The position numbers and the translations under genes were made by a program. Below the pieces are notes generated by a model. That model was given only the letters and a program-made list of their open reading frames with translations. It was not told the origin of the DNA and did no database searches. Shown one piece after another: positions 1 through 8,487 of a stretch of 37,093 nucleotides of DNA. This stretch comes from an uncultured Erysipelotrichaceae bacterium (lineage in GTDB: Bacteria; Bacillota_I; Bacilli_A; Erysipelotrichales; Erysipelotrichaceae). Position 1 is the stretch's first letter. Each line of letters opens with the position of its first letter. The stretch is from contig OMXA01000016.1 of NCBI GenBank assembly GCA_900314905.1, positions 1-37,093 on the forward strand, read 5' to 3'.

Positions 1-253
1 TCCTCTTTTCGTGGTGGCCGATCAGAAAAATTCTGAAGCTTATGAATTTATCGAAGAAATCTCCGAAAAAGGGCTTGATTTAAGTTATCAAATTTATTTG
101 CCCTTGAAAAACGCCGCCAGAATTCACTGGCAGCGTATAAGCAGAAATGCGGATGATAGGATTCCGGTTATACCGCCCTGGGCACAGTCTTCTTCATTCT
201 GAAGAGCTGTACTGCTCTCTGGAATGGTTCTTCTGTCGGAATCACAGCGGTTG
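1..253. other. Left edge: unresolved gene end(s) plus a minus-strand terminator
   Basis: Two plus-strand frames are open from the window edge. One ends with TAA near 83 and would give a short basic tail. The other runs to 202. Neither is recognisable. The longer frame reads straight through a strong minus-strand terminator hairpin at 107-135, which argues against it being real. The first 100 bases are AT-richer than what follows. A gene coming in from the left and ending at about 83 is plausible but unproven. Confidence 0.3.
107..135 (-). terminator. Intrinsic terminator closing the osmC-lpd-lplA-marR operon
   Basis: Read on the minus strand, this is a 9-bp stem (CGCTGCCAG / CTGGCGGCG, one G-T wobble) with a 6-base loop, followed directly by TTTTT. 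It lies about 120 bases past the marR stop codon and is a textbook rho-independent terminator. Confidence 0.85.
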
Positions 254-676
254 TTATTTCCGGCGGGTATTCTCGACCATTTTGTCCAGAACCCATTTGA
301 AGTGATCCATATAGTCTTCGGGAATTCCCATGATCGCGTCGTTTTTGAACTTTTCGGCGATGACGAGGCCTTCTTCATAGAGCTTCAGGCCCTTATCACT
401 CAGTTCCACAGCGTTGGTCCTGCGGTCTTTGCGGATCCTTCTGACCAGATCGTCTTTTTCCATTCTGTCAAGCAGTCTGACAACGGTCGGCTCTTTTGTA
501 CCCAGAAGAGATGCGAGTTCCTTCTGTGTGATCCCGGGCTGGTTATGCAGATAGTAAAACGCCATCCACTGTACGCGTGTAACGCCGATCACAGACATTC
601 TTTTATCAAGTATCTCTGCAAGTTCTTTCGAATTTCTGCTCGCTAGATGGGCAAGACAATCCTCAAATATGAACAT
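254..676 (-). CDS. MarR-family transcriptional regulator, possibly thiol-sensing (OhrR-like)
   Basis: A 140-residue protein with the MarR winged-helix layout: an N-terminal dimer helix, a helix-turn-helix around residues 50-75 (ITQKELASLLGTKEPTVVRLLDRME), a charged wing (RRIRKDRRTNAVELSDKG) and a C-terminal dimer helix. Cys7 sits in the first helix, before LAHLASRN, at a place similar to the single redox-sensing Cys of OhrR. The Tyr residues that partner that Cys in OhrR are not obviously kept. The start overlaps the end of lplA by 14 bases, so this is the last gene of the osmC-lpd-lplA-marR operon and probably autoregulates it. MarR membership is clear; peroxide sensing is inference from Cys7 and context. 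Confidence 0.85.
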   Translation of the reverse strand: MFIFEDCLAHLASRNSKELAEILDKRMSVIGVTRVQWMAFYYLHNQPGITQKELASLLGTKEPTVVRLLDRMEKDDLVRRIRKDRRTNAVELSDKGLKLYEEGLVIAEKFKNDAIMGIPEDYMDHFKWVLDKMVENTRRK

Positions 677-1571
677 TCAAGCCTTTTCCTCTTATCAATG
701 CGGATATTCTAGCATAGATTTCATCCGGATTGTAAAGCATGCCCTTAAGAGGCTCCATATCCGGTATAAACGCCGCATCCATGAAGTCATGGCTGAGAGT
801 GACGCCGCTGATCACTCCATCATGAACAGAAAGACAGACGCGCATAATACCCTGATCGGTTTTGAAATCATGCTCTGCCTGATAGTCAGCGCATTCCCCA
901 AAGATCCACTTTTCAGAGCGCAGCTTTTCCGCTTCTTTGATGATTCTTTCATCAGGCTCTATGTTCATAGCCTCGCATCCGAAGAACTGTTCACAGGCAC
1001 CGCAGATCATTTCAGCAGTCAAAGAACTGCAGACTTCTTTGAGATTGATGACCCTTGAGCGCACGGAAGAGATGCCTTTGGAGGCAAGCTTGAGTTTTGC
1101 CGGCGTCAGGACATGGCGCATTTTTTCAAGATCCGTTTCAATTAAGAGCGTCCCGTGGAACAATACCCACTCATCTTCGCTCTGCCAGGCGGTCCCGCCG
1201 AGTTTTCTCCCACTGATCATTAGATCATTCCTGCCGGAAGCTTCCGCTTCTATATTCACAAGGGAGAGGATCTGCAGGATCATCTGCGGCGCTCTGTCCA
1301 GTTCTTCCTGAGGCAGGATGAATGAATAGTTCAGATTACCGTGATCATGGTAGACGCAGCCTCCCCCGGTGGTTCTTCTCACCGGCAGGATCCCGTTTCT
1401 TTTGGCAAATGAAAGGTCTGCTTCGGCATAAAGATTCTGGTTCCTGCCGGCAATCACACACGGGCGGTTGCGCCAGAGAAAGACTGTTTTCTTTTTTTCT
1501 CTGAACAGCTGTGCCTCAATGGCGAGATTGATATAGGGATCGTCTGTGACTGTCTGATACAGGCGGAACAT
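663..1571 (-). CDS. lplA: Lipoate-protein ligase
   Basis: A 302-residue ligase that activates free lipoate with ATP and attaches it to a lysine of a lipoyl domain. The family signature RRTTGGGCVYHDHGNLNYSF is present around residues 65-85, with SGRKLGG holding the catalytic Lys further on. The last 80 or so residues match the small accessory domain of LplA-type enzymes. The start codon overlaps the lpd stop (TAATG), which suggests translational coupling. The only lipoyl domains encoded in the window are the two on the neighbouring Lpd, so these are the obvious substrates. Salvage of host or dietary lipoate is the likely source, since no lipA or lipB is visible here. Confidence 0.92.
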   Translation of the reverse strand: MFRLYQTVTDDPYINLAIEAQLFREKKKTVFLWRNRPCVIAGRNQNLYAEADLSFAKRNGILPVRRTTGGGCVYHDHGNLNYSFILPQEELDRAPQMILQILSLVNIEAEASGRNDLMISGRKLGGTAWQSEDEWVLFHGTLLIETDLEKMRHVLTPAKLKLASKGISSVRSRVINLKEVCSSLTAEMICGACEQFFGCEAMNIEPDERIIKEAEKLRSEKWIFGECADYQAEHDFKTDQGIMRVCLSVHDGVISGVTLSHDFMDAAFIPDMEPLKGMLYNPDEIYARISALIRGKGLNVHI

Positions 1572-3487
1572 TATTCGTGATACGCTCCGCCGGTCAGATC
1601 AAGGGCGGCTTCATGAATCACTTCCGCTGTTGTCGGATGGGCAAAGACAGTCTTTTCCAGATCATTCACTTTCAGTTTATTTGCCACGCATATACCGAGG
1701 GAAGCGATGATTGTGGACGCGTCCGCGCCAATCATGGAAGCGCCGATAATTGTCTCATTTTCATCCGCGAGAATCCGGATAAACCCTTCGGTCTCGTTCA
1801 TGGAGAGCGCTTTGCCGTTGGCTGTGTAATGGAAGATGCCCTCGTGATAAGCGATGCCTGCTTTTTCGGCAGCCGCTTTATTCAGACCGACGGAAGCAAT
1901 TTCGGGCATTGTGAAGATGACGCTCGGAATGATCGTCTGATCAAAAGGCCGCTTGGTACCGAGAATATGATCGACAGCAATCATGCCTTCATAGCTGGCT
2001 GCGTGGGCAAGCTGAATACGGTTGTTCACATCGCCGACAGCGTAGATATGAGGCACATTTGTCTCCATGTATTCATTGACCGCAATGCCCCTGTTCCCCG
2101 GGTTCATGGCAATGGATGTGTTTTCCAGACCAAGTCCTTCTGTATTGGATTTCCTGCCGATCGCAACAAGCACATAATCCGATGTGACCGCAAGGCTGTT
2201 TCCATCCTTTTCATAGAATGTCACGACACTGTCATTGACGGTCTCTTTGAATGATGTGACTTTGGAGGAGAGTTCCACACGGATGCCCTTTTCACGGGCA
2301 ATTCTCAATATCTCTTCCGAGATGTCGCTGTCCATAACCGCACACAGTCTGTCAAGGAATTCAATGACCGTCACTTCCACGCCAAGGCTTCTGTACAGGA
2401 ATGCGAATTCCAGACCGATCACGCCTCCGCCAACGATTGTGACTGTTTTCATGAGTTCCTTATTGCTTAAGGCTGCTGTACTGTCCATGATCCTTCTGCC
2501 CTCAATGCCCTCGATCTTCGGTCTCATGACAGAAGAGCCTGTGGCAATGATGCAGTCAGTGAAGGAGATCCTGTACGACTTTTCGCCTTTGAGAAGAACG
2601 CTCTTCTCATTTTCAAAGGAAGCTGTTCCCTTCATCACTGTGACGTGATTCTTTTCCATCAGGTATTCAATGCCGCCGACCAGTCTGTCCACGACGCTGT
2701 CTTTGCGGGCAATGATCTTTTCCATATCCGGACGGACTGTTCCTTCAATCTGCACGCCGAAGATGCCGGCGTTGAGCGCTTCCTCATAGCGGTGTGCTGA
2801 GGCAATGAGTGTTTTTGTCGGAATGCATCCGACATTCAGGCATGTGCCGCCAAGACGGTTCTTTTCCGCAAGGATGACTTTTTTGCCTGCCCTGGCTGCT
2901 CTGATCGCGGAAACATAGCCGCCTGTGCCGCCGCCGATGATCAGCACATCAGTCTGCACATCTTCAACGGCTTCTTCAGAAACCTTTTCTTCTGCCGCGG
3001 TCTGTAAACCAGCAGAAAGCCTTACACATACAGTACCGGCAGGGACTTCATCTCCCTCATGGATCAGGATGGCAGAAACGGTTCCGTCCTCCCGTGCCTT
3101 GACGGATACAGCGCTTTTTTTGCCTTCCGCCTGGAACAGCGGCTGTCCCTTTGTGACGGAATCGTCTTCTTTGACAAGGATCTTTCCAATCCTGATCATT
3201 TTCGCGCCGGGGATCACCGGCATTTTCACTTCTGTTTCTGACGGTATCTCTGCAGCGGCTTCCTCAATGAGAAATGCGTCTGTATTGACAGCAGCCTCTT
3301 CCCCTTCATTGATCAGGATTTCTTTGACGATACCCTCATACGGGGACTTGATCGTCTTTGTGCCTTTTTTCGTCTCAACAGCAAACATTTCTGCATCCTT
3401 TGAGACTTTCTCTGCTGCCTTTACGAAGATCTTTGTGACAACAACTGTTTTAGCGCCGGGAAGCGCCGGAATTTTTACAATGTTCAT
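1571..3487 (-). CDS. lpd: Dihydrolipoamide dehydrogenase with two N-terminal lipoyl domains
   Basis: A 638-residue fusion. Residues 1-75 and 86-160 are biotinyl/lipoyl-type domains; each has a Lys at the modification position (Lys41 in ETKKGT, Lys124 in EGKKSA). An Ala/Glu-rich linker leads to a complete flavin disulfide reductase: FAD-binding IIGGGTGG, redox-active pair GGTCLNVGCIPT, NAD-binding VGGGVIGLEFA, the second FAD motif YAVGDV, and the C-terminal active-site His-Glu in FAHPTTAEVIHEA. One lipoyl domain on Lpd is common in Bacillota; two are less usual. No E1/E2 2-oxoacid dehydrogenase genes are nearby. The neighbours are lplA and osmC, so the lipoyl arms may pass electrons from NADH to the peroxidase rather than serve a dehydrogenase complex. 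Confidence 0.93.
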   Translation of the reverse strand: MNIVKIPALPGAKTVVVTKIFVKAAEKVSKDAEMFAVETKKGTKTIKSPYEGIVKEILINEGEEAAVNTDAFLIEEAAAEIPSETEVKMPVIPGAKMIRIGKILVKEDDSVTKGQPLFQAEGKKSAVSVKAREDGTVSAILIHEGDEVPAGTVCVRLSAGLQTAAEEKVSEEAVEDVQTDVLIIGGGTGGYVSAIRAARAGKKVILAEKNRLGGTCLNVGCIPTKTLIASAHRYEEALNAGIFGVQIEGTVRPDMEKIIARKDSVVDRLVGGIEYLMEKNHVTVMKGTASFENEKSVLLKGEKSYRISFTDCIIATGSSVMRPKIEGIEGRRIMDSTAALSNKELMKTVTIVGGGVIGLEFAFLYRSLGVEVTVIEFLDRLCAVMDSDISEEILRIAREKGIRVELSSKVTSFKETVNDSVVTFYEKDGNSLAVTSDYVLVAIGRKSNTEGLGLENTSIAMNPGNRGIAVNEYMETNVPHIYAVGDVNNRIQLAHAASYEGMIAVDHILGTKRPFDQTIIPSVIFTMPEIASVGLNKAAAEKAGIAYHEGIFHYTANGKALSMNETEGFIRILADENETIIGASMIGADASTIIASLGICVANKLKVNDLEKTVFAHPTTAEVIHEAALDLTGGAYHE

Positions 3488-3510
3488 CTTGTCTGTCCTC
3501 TTCTGATATA

Positions 3511-3534
3511 AGAAAGCCTGCCTGCCGGCAGGCT
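3511..3534 (-). terminator. Hairpin between osmC and lpd (attenuator or partial terminator)
   Basis: A 7-bp perfect stem (AGCCTGC / GCAGGCT, 6-base loop) followed on the minus strand by TTCTTATATC. The U-tract is short, so read-through into lpd is likely. It may lower lpd-lplA-marR expression relative to osmC, or stabilise the osmC mRNA 3' end. Confidence 0.55.
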
Positions 3535-3546
3535 GCTGTGTCTGAA

Positions 3547-3987
3547 TTATTCCTTGATGCTGGCGACTCTGACGAGTTCAACGCCGTTAGCCAGGTTGTC
3601 TCCCACAGGGCATCTGGATTCAACGAATTTGGAGAATGCGTCGATCTTTTCCTGGGGTTCATCTGTCTTGAAATGATGTGTATAGCGGATCTGCTGGAAT
3701 CCGTTTCTGCAGTCAGCAAGACCCATGAATCCGTCCGGATCAAGATCGCCTTCCAGTTCAATCCAGAATTCGTCATATTTGAAATCCTGGGATTCCGCAA
3801 ATGCCGCGACAACGATGGACTGGCAGGCACCCAGTGCGCACAGAACGCCTTCCACCGGATTCATTCCTGTATTTGTTCCGCCGAGTTCTTCCGGCTCGTC
3901 AAATGTAATTTTGAATCCGCGTGCGTCGGCAACTGCCTGAAGACCTGTGGCTGTTTTTGAAACCTTTGCTGTGAATGTTGTAAGCAT
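3547..3987 (-). CDS. OsmC/Ohr-family thiol peroxidase
   Basis: A 146-residue OsmC-fold protein. Members reduce organic or hydrogen peroxides with two conserved cysteines, and Ohr and OsmC proteins are known to take electrons from dihydrolipoyl groups. The first conserved Cys is in ALGAC (Cys55) and the second in SRCPVGDNL (Cys126); Cys50 and Cys93 are extra. Residues GMNPVEGVLCALGAC match the central helix of the family. It is more like the YhfA/OsmC branch than classical Ohr. A good AAGGAG site precedes the ATG. It is first in an operon with lipoylated Lpd, lipoate ligase and MarR, which fits a lipoyl-dependent peroxidase role (inferred). Confidence 0.88.
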   Translation of the reverse strand: MLTTFTAKVSKTATGLQAVADARGFKITFDEPEELGGTNTGMNPVEGVLCALGACQSIVVAAFAESQDFKYDEFWIELEGDLDPDGFMGLADCRNGFQQIRYTHHFKTDEPQEKIDAFSKFVESRCPVGDNLANGVELVRVASIKE

Positions 3988-4029
3988 GTTTTTCTCCTTG
4001 CTGTGCTTTTTATTAGCATCCTATCTATT

Positions 4030-4061
4030 ATTAGACTAATTATTGTGGTTAGGAATGTCAA
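4030..4061 (-). promoter_or_regulatory. osmC operon promoter with palindromic operator over the -10
   Basis: On the minus strand: -35 TTGACA (4056-4061), a 17-base spacer, and -10 TAGTCT (4033-4038). The perfect inverted repeat ATTAG-T-CTAAT (4030-4040) covers the -10. This is the kind of short AT-rich palindrome MarR-family repressors bind, so autoregulation by the marR gene at the end of the operon is a natural guess. Confidence 0.7.
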
Positions 4062-4129
4062 TACCTGATTTATCTTTTTCTGCTGACTTCACGAAAATCT
4101 TAACTTTCTAAAAATTTATTCCTTCATGA

Positions 4130-5160
4130 GTGGAAAAAGAAATATGTAGTCTTTGCGATGCATGCATGGATGAGCATCAGAAGAAAATGCTTGTCAGTCA
4201 GAACCTACGGCTGCAGAAATACTTCTCTAAGGCAATGGAATATGAAGAAAAGGAACGGATTTGCGGGCCGGATCGGAATTCGTATTACAAAACGAATCAT
4301 GATGCGACCGCAATGTGTCTGAAAGAGGACTATTATTCAGGTCTCGGCAGCAACATGCATGCGGCATATAATGCGCAGGTTTTGGTCATTAAAGGCTTTG
4401 CCTGTGCATATTATGTGTCGCATTCACGCAGTGATATAAACGATTTGATTCCTACGCTGGAAGCGTTTTTTCGTATTCATCACCAGTATCCAAAGAATCT
4501 GTGTGCAGATTCGGGATATGGAAGCATGAATAACTATCAATATCTGGAGCTGCACAAAATCGGTAACTACGTAAAATATCAGTCGTGGGATGGGAATGTC
4601 TCTGGGAAACGACCTGATCAATACCATCTGAATGATGACCTGTCAATAACATGCATGAATGGTTATATAGGGAAGCAGGTCGAGCTGAATAATCGTCATT
4701 CCAAAAATGCAGGTCGGTCTTTTATATGATTACTGGATGTCTTTCCTGCCCATTCGCTTCATACTGCAAGCGTTTTATGAATAACAAAGATGAAGATTAC
4801 AAAATATTCGAAGTCAATGCTGAATATCAGAAATACAGAAATCAAGCCACTGAAAATCTGCTTTCTCCAAAAGGAATAGAGATACGAGTTAATCGAAGCA
4901 TACAGAATGAAGGGGCATTCGGTTCGCTGAAACAGAATATGGAATACATCCGGTTTCGCCGTCGGTCAATGGAAAAAGTTACAGCAGAATATATGCTTAC
5001 CTTTCTTGGATATAACCTGAGGAAGTTGTTCCGGTTTTACAGTGGAAATCTAAAGCTGTCTTTCTGGACAGCACCGGACAACCTGCAAGCAGAAATGTTT
5101 GCCAAGCCTCGTGCAAAGATCCTTGCACACAAAGCTGAAGCAAAAGAAGAGTGTCAATAA
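4130..5160 (+). pseudogene. IS1182-type transposase remnant, truncated and frameshifted
   Basis: Two overlapping reading frames (4130-4729 and 4726-5160) together give the catalytic half of an IS1182/IS5-like DDE transposase. The three acidic residues appear to be present: Asp in KTNHDATAMCLKED, Asp in CADSGYGS, and Glu in NEGAFGSLKQNMEYIRFRRR. The cysteine cluster CLSCPFASYC lies just after the break. The N-terminal DNA-binding part is missing, with an in-frame stop just before 4130. A one-base shift near 4700-4726 separates the halves, with no slippery A-run to suggest programmed frameshifting. The stretch is AT-richer than its neighbours. It is a dead element fragment. Confidence 0.85.
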
Positions 5161-5183
5161 AGTGGCTAGATCAGCTAATCGAA

Positions 5184-5243
5184 AAAAGAAAGGGGGTTGA
5201 GAACCTATCAGTTATCCTGTAGGTTTTTCAACGCCCCCTTTTA
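5184..5243. terminator. Bidirectional terminator between the transposase remnant and typA
   Basis: A long interrupted hairpin pairs AAGGGGG with CCCCCTT, then TTGA with TCAA, then AACCTA with TAGGTT. On the minus strand it follows the typA stop at once and ends in CTTTCTTTTTTC. On the plus strand it ends in TTTTATTATT. It may double as the right end of the old IS. Confidence 0.75.
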
Positions 5244-7091
5244 TTATTCATCTTCTTCGTCGTCAATCTTGCCGAGTTCACGAGCATGTCTGCGGCGATC
5301 GATAATGGTCAGATATTTCTTGCGCACGCGGATATCTGTCGGCGTAATTTCAACAAGCTCATCATCGTTGATGAACTCAATTGCCTCTTCCAGCGTCAGG
5401 ATCTTCGGCGGAACAAGCTTCATGGCTTCATCGTTTCCGGTAGAACGGACCGCAGTCATCTTCTTATTCTTGATCGGGTTGACCGTCATGTCCTTATTCT
5501 TGCTGGAAACCCCGATAATCATGCCCTCATAAACCGGAGTCTGAGCGCCGATGAACAGCTGGCCGCGCTCCTGGATATTCCAGAGTGCATAGGTCATGGC
5601 ACTTCCGGTTTCCGTGGAAATCAGCGCACCATTCTCACGCTGCGGGATATCTCCCTTCCATGGTTCATAGCCGGCAAGTCTGCGAACCATCGTTCCTTCG
5701 CCATGTGTGGTATTGATGAACGCAGTGCGATAGCCGATCAGTCCTCTGGTCGGAACCAGATAAGTGACGCGGGTATAAGAACCATTGTCCTCCATGTTCT
5801 GAAGCATGCCTTTTCTCTTGTTCAGCACGCTGATCACCGTTCCGGAATATTCATTCGGAACATCGCAGACAACTTCTTCGACCGGCTCGCAGGTCTGACC
5901 ATCAATCTTCTTCAGAATGACTTCCGGTCTGGAAACAGCTACTTCGTATCCTTCCCGGCGCATCTGCTCCAGAAGAACCGTCAGATGAAGCTCACCGCGG
6001 CCGGAGACCTTGAAGGTATCGGTCGATCCGGTTTCTTCTACTTTAAGACCGACATTGACTTCGAGTTCCTTTTCAAGACGCTCGCGGATATTGCGGGAAG
6101 TCACATATTTGCCAGTCTGTCCGGCGAACGGAGAATCATTGACCATGAAATTCATGGACAGCGTAGGTTCTTCGATCTTGATCATCGGCAGCGGATCCGT
6201 CGTCCCATCCGGGCAAAGCGTATCTCCGATTGAAATATCAGGGATACCGGAAATCATGCAGATTTCGCCGCACTGAATTTCATTGACCGGGATTCTGGAA
6301 AGGCCTTTGTAGACAAAAATCTGATTTGTTTTCCCTTTTCCGGTTTTTCCTTCAGCGTTGCAGACTTCATACTGGGTAGCAGCTTTGAGTGTGCCGGAGT
6401 AAATGCGGCCGATGCCGAGTCTGCCGATATAGTCATCATATGCAAGCGCGCATACCTGCATCTGCAGCGGTTCCTTCGTGAGATCCGGATAAGCCTGGGT
6501 ATGATGCAGAATGGTCTCGAACAGCGGCGTGATATCGTTGTTCGTATCTGTATCCCAGTTATAGCGCACGACTCCTTCTCTGGCGACCCCATAAAGAATC
6601 GGGAAGTCGAGCTGATCATCTGTCGCGTTCAGTTCCAGGAACAGATCGTAGACCTCATCGATCACTTCATTTGCACGTGCATCCGGCTTGTCCATCTTAT
6701 TGATGAGCAGAATCGGACGCAGGCCGATTTCAAGAGACTTCTGGAGAACGAAACGAGTCTGAGGCATCGGTCCTTCGGCTGAGTCTACCAGCAGGATTAC
6801 CGTATCTACCGTCTTGATGATACGTTCCACTTCGGAGGAGAAATCCGCATGCCCCGGAGTGTCGACAATATTGATCTTGTAATCCTTGTACTGGACAGAG
6901 CAGTTCTTGGAATAGATGGTAATGCCTCTTTCCCGTTCGAGGTCGTTGCTGTCCATGATGCAGTCCACAACCTTCTCGTTATCCTTGAAGACATGGCTCT
7001 GCTTCAGGAATGCATTTACAAGCGTAGATTTTCCGGCATCGACATGTGCGATCACCGCAATGTTGATAATCTTCTGATAATCCATATTCAT
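5244..7091 (-). CDS. typA: Ribosome-associated GTPase TypA/BipA
   Basis: A 615-residue translational GTPase of full family length. It binds the 70S ribosome in an EF-G-like way and helps growth under cold or other stress and 50S assembly. GTPase motifs are intact: G1 [10 protein letters not shown]2 RERGITI, G3 DTPGHADF, G4 [11 protein letters not shown]-like domains follow ([40 protein letters not shown]), then the BipA-specific C-terminal domain ([20 protein letters not shown]). ATG at 7091 and ATG at 7085 are both possible; the GAGGAA site sits 3 or 9 bases upstream, so 7085 has the better spacing. It has its own promoter and terminator. Confidence 0.97.
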   Translation of the reverse strand: MNMDYQKIINIAVIAHVDAGKSTLVNAFLKQSHVFKDNEKVVDCIMDSNDLERERGITIYSKNCSVQYKDYKINIVDTPGHADFSSEVERIIKTVDTVILLVDSAEGPMPQTRFVLQKSLEIGLRPILLINKMDKPDARANEVIDEVYDLFLELNATDDQLDFPILYGVAREGVVRYNWDTDTNNDITPLFETILHHTQAYPDLTKEPLQMQVCALAYDDYIGRLGIGRIYSGTLKAATQYEVCNAEGKTGKGKTNQIFVYKGLSRIPVNEIQCGEICMISGIPDISIGDTLCPDGTTDPLPMIKIEEPTLSMNFMVNDSPFAGQTGKYVTSRNIRERLEKELEVNVGLKVEETGSTDTFKVSGRGELHLTVLLEQMRREGYEVAVSRPEVILKKIDGQTCEPVEEVVCDVPNEYSGTVISVLNKRKGMLQNMEDNGSYTRVTYLVPTRGLIGYRTAFINTTHGEGTMVRRLAGYEPWKGDIPQRENGALISTETGSAMTYALWNIQERGQLFIGAQTPVYEGMIIGVSSKNKDMTVNPIKNKKMTAVRSTGNDEAMKLVPPKILTLEEAIEFINDDELVEITPTDIRVRKKYLTIIDRRRHARELGKIDDEEDE

Positions 7092-7111
7092 TCTTCCTCG
7101 AAACGTTCCCT

Positions 7112-7140
7112 ATTATATGATGCGCGCTTTTTTTCTGCAA
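7112..7140 (-). promoter_or_regulatory. typA promoter
   Basis: Minus strand -35 TTGCAG (7135-7140), 17-base spacer, perfect -10 TATAAT (7112-7117). This predicts a leader of roughly 14 bases before the typA start. Confidence 0.75.
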
Positions 7141-7151
7141 TAAGAAACCTC

Positions 7152-8465
7152 TCAGCTATGCGGTCTGCGGGAATTCTGATGCTTCAGGGAAATAATCACT
7201 GCAATCGTCAGCACCAGCACCGCCACAATCCCCGGCAGCTCAGGAAGGATCCGTTCCTCGGCAAATGAATAAAGGACTCCTCCTGCCGTTCTCGTTCTGC
7301 TCTCTGAAGACACCAGATTCACAGTTCCTGCCAGCGTATCATATGCGTAGATCTCAAGCCTCCCGACCGCTTCTCCTTCCTGTATCGGAGCTGTGACAGA
7401 TTCCGGAAGAACTGCTCGGTAATGAATATTCTCCTCTTCCGGAAGGTCCAGTATCAGGGAATCAGAGGCAAGAACCCGGATATCTCCTTCTGTGCTTTCA
7501 CGGACTTTCAGGGTTCCGAAGTCCTGGCCTGCTGCAACTGCTTCTTTCCGCTCATAATGCTCCGAAAACCAGTGATAGAAGGCGGCCGCATCCGAAATCG
7601 AAGCCGGATAATGCTCCATATAGTAACCATGCGCATTGACCATCGTCAGAGGAATGCCGCCGATCTTTGCACAGCTTGCCAGCGTATACTGTCCTTCGAT
7701 CGTATATCCGGACTTTCCTCCGATGAATCCGGGAATGTCAAACTCATATCGGAACGGAGGGTCTTCCTGATTGATGTAAAGAAGCACGTAGTTCTGCATC
7801 ACCAGACCATGGCGATAGTGAGCGAGCGGTTTGGTTCGATAGATCTCGGTTGTGATCACTGTCCGAAACAATTCATTCTGCATGCAGTAGTTCAGGAGAA
7901 TCGCCATATCGCGGCAAGTGCTGTAATGAGCATCTTCATGCAGACCGGTGGTATTCACAAAATGCGTATCCCGCATGCCAAGTTCCGCTGCCTTCGCATT
8001 CATCTGTTCTACAAAGGCTTCCTCACTCCCAGCCAGATAGAAGGCAAGTGCTCTTGAACAATCTGCTCCGGAAGGAAGCAAATCCCCGTAGAGATAGTCC
8101 AGCGCAGTCGGCTCATCACCAGGAACGAATCCAGCCCGGTTTGCGTTGGCTTCTACCAGGCCGGCAAGCATTTCTTCTGTAAACGGGATCACGGTATTCA
8201 GAGGATCAGGAATCTGCTCAATCGCGAGAATTGCAGTCATCATCTTTGTCATCGAAGCAGGAAAGATCTGTTCTTCGCTGCGATGATCCAGAATCACCTG
8301 CCCTGTTTCAGAATCCTCGAGAAAGTAATAGTCACAGAAAAGATCCGGAAAATCTTCCGGAGCAGCATAGGTTTCTTCCGGTTCGAAGACGGCGGTTTCC
8401 TGCCTGCAGGCAGCCATGGAAAGCACCAGCATCCCTGCCGCCAGGATTTTCCATATCATTTTCAT
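7152..8465 (-). CDS. D-alanyl-D-alanine carboxypeptidase (PBP5/DacF type), putative lipoprotein
   Basis: A 437-residue low-molecular-weight penicillin-binding protein that trims the terminal D-Ala from peptidoglycan stems. The S11 peptidase motifs are SMTK (in PASMTKMMTAI), SGA in LLPSGADCSRAL in place of SxN, and KSG (GGKSGYTIEGQY) in place of KTG; both variants occur in this group. A PBP5_C-like domain follows (about 310-390), then a C-terminal hydrophobic anchor VAVLVLTIAVIISL and a basic tail. The N-terminus MKMIWKILAAGMLVLSMAAC resembles a lipoprotein signal with Cys20, though Met at -3 is imperfect. If processed, the protein would be anchored at both ends. No Shine-Dalgarno site precedes the ATG. 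Confidence 0.9.
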   Translation of the reverse strand: MKMIWKILAAGMLVLSMAACRQETAVFEPEETYAAPEDFPDLFCDYYFLEDSETGQVILDHRSEEQIFPASMTKMMTAILAIEQIPDPLNTVIPFTEEMLAGLVEANANRAGFVPGDEPTALDYLYGDLLPSGADCSRALAFYLAGSEEAFVEQMNAKAAELGMRDTHFVNTTGLHEDAHYSTCRDMAILLNYCMQNELFRTVITTEIYRTKPLAHYRHGLVMQNYVLLYINQEDPPFRYEFDIPGFIGGKSGYTIEGQYTLASCAKIGGIPLTMVNAHGYYMEHYPASISDAAAFYHWFSEHYERKEAVAAGQDFGTLKVRESTEGDIRVLASDSLILDLPEEENIHYRAVLPESVTAPIQEGEAVGRLEIYAYDTLAGTVNLVSSESRTRTAGGVLYSFAEERILPELPGIVAVLVLTIAVIISLKHQNSRRPHS

Positions 8466-8473
8466 CCGAAAAA

Positions 8474-8482
8474 ATTATAGCA
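8474..8482 (-). promoter_or_regulatory. Extended -10 promoter of the carboxypeptidase gene
   Basis: Minus strand TGCTATAAT, an extended -10 with perfect TATAAT (8474-8479), only 8 bases before the ATG at 8465. No -35 is recognisable. Transcription would begin within about two bases of the start codon, so the mRNA may be almost leaderless. Confidence 0.5.
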
Positions 8483-8487
8483 ATCCT

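Noticed and set aside
11-202. A 63-codon plus-strand frame at the left edge
   Set aside because: It reads through a strong minus-strand terminator and has no start signal; it could at most be part of a gene coming from outside the window.
4700-4730. Programmed frameshift in the transposase
   Set aside because: No slippery run or following pseudoknot, and the N-terminal part is missing as well, so decay is the simpler reading.
5286-6233. A 315-codon plus-strand open frame opposite typA
   Set aside because: A shadow of the strongly conserved typA gene; no start signal or domain.
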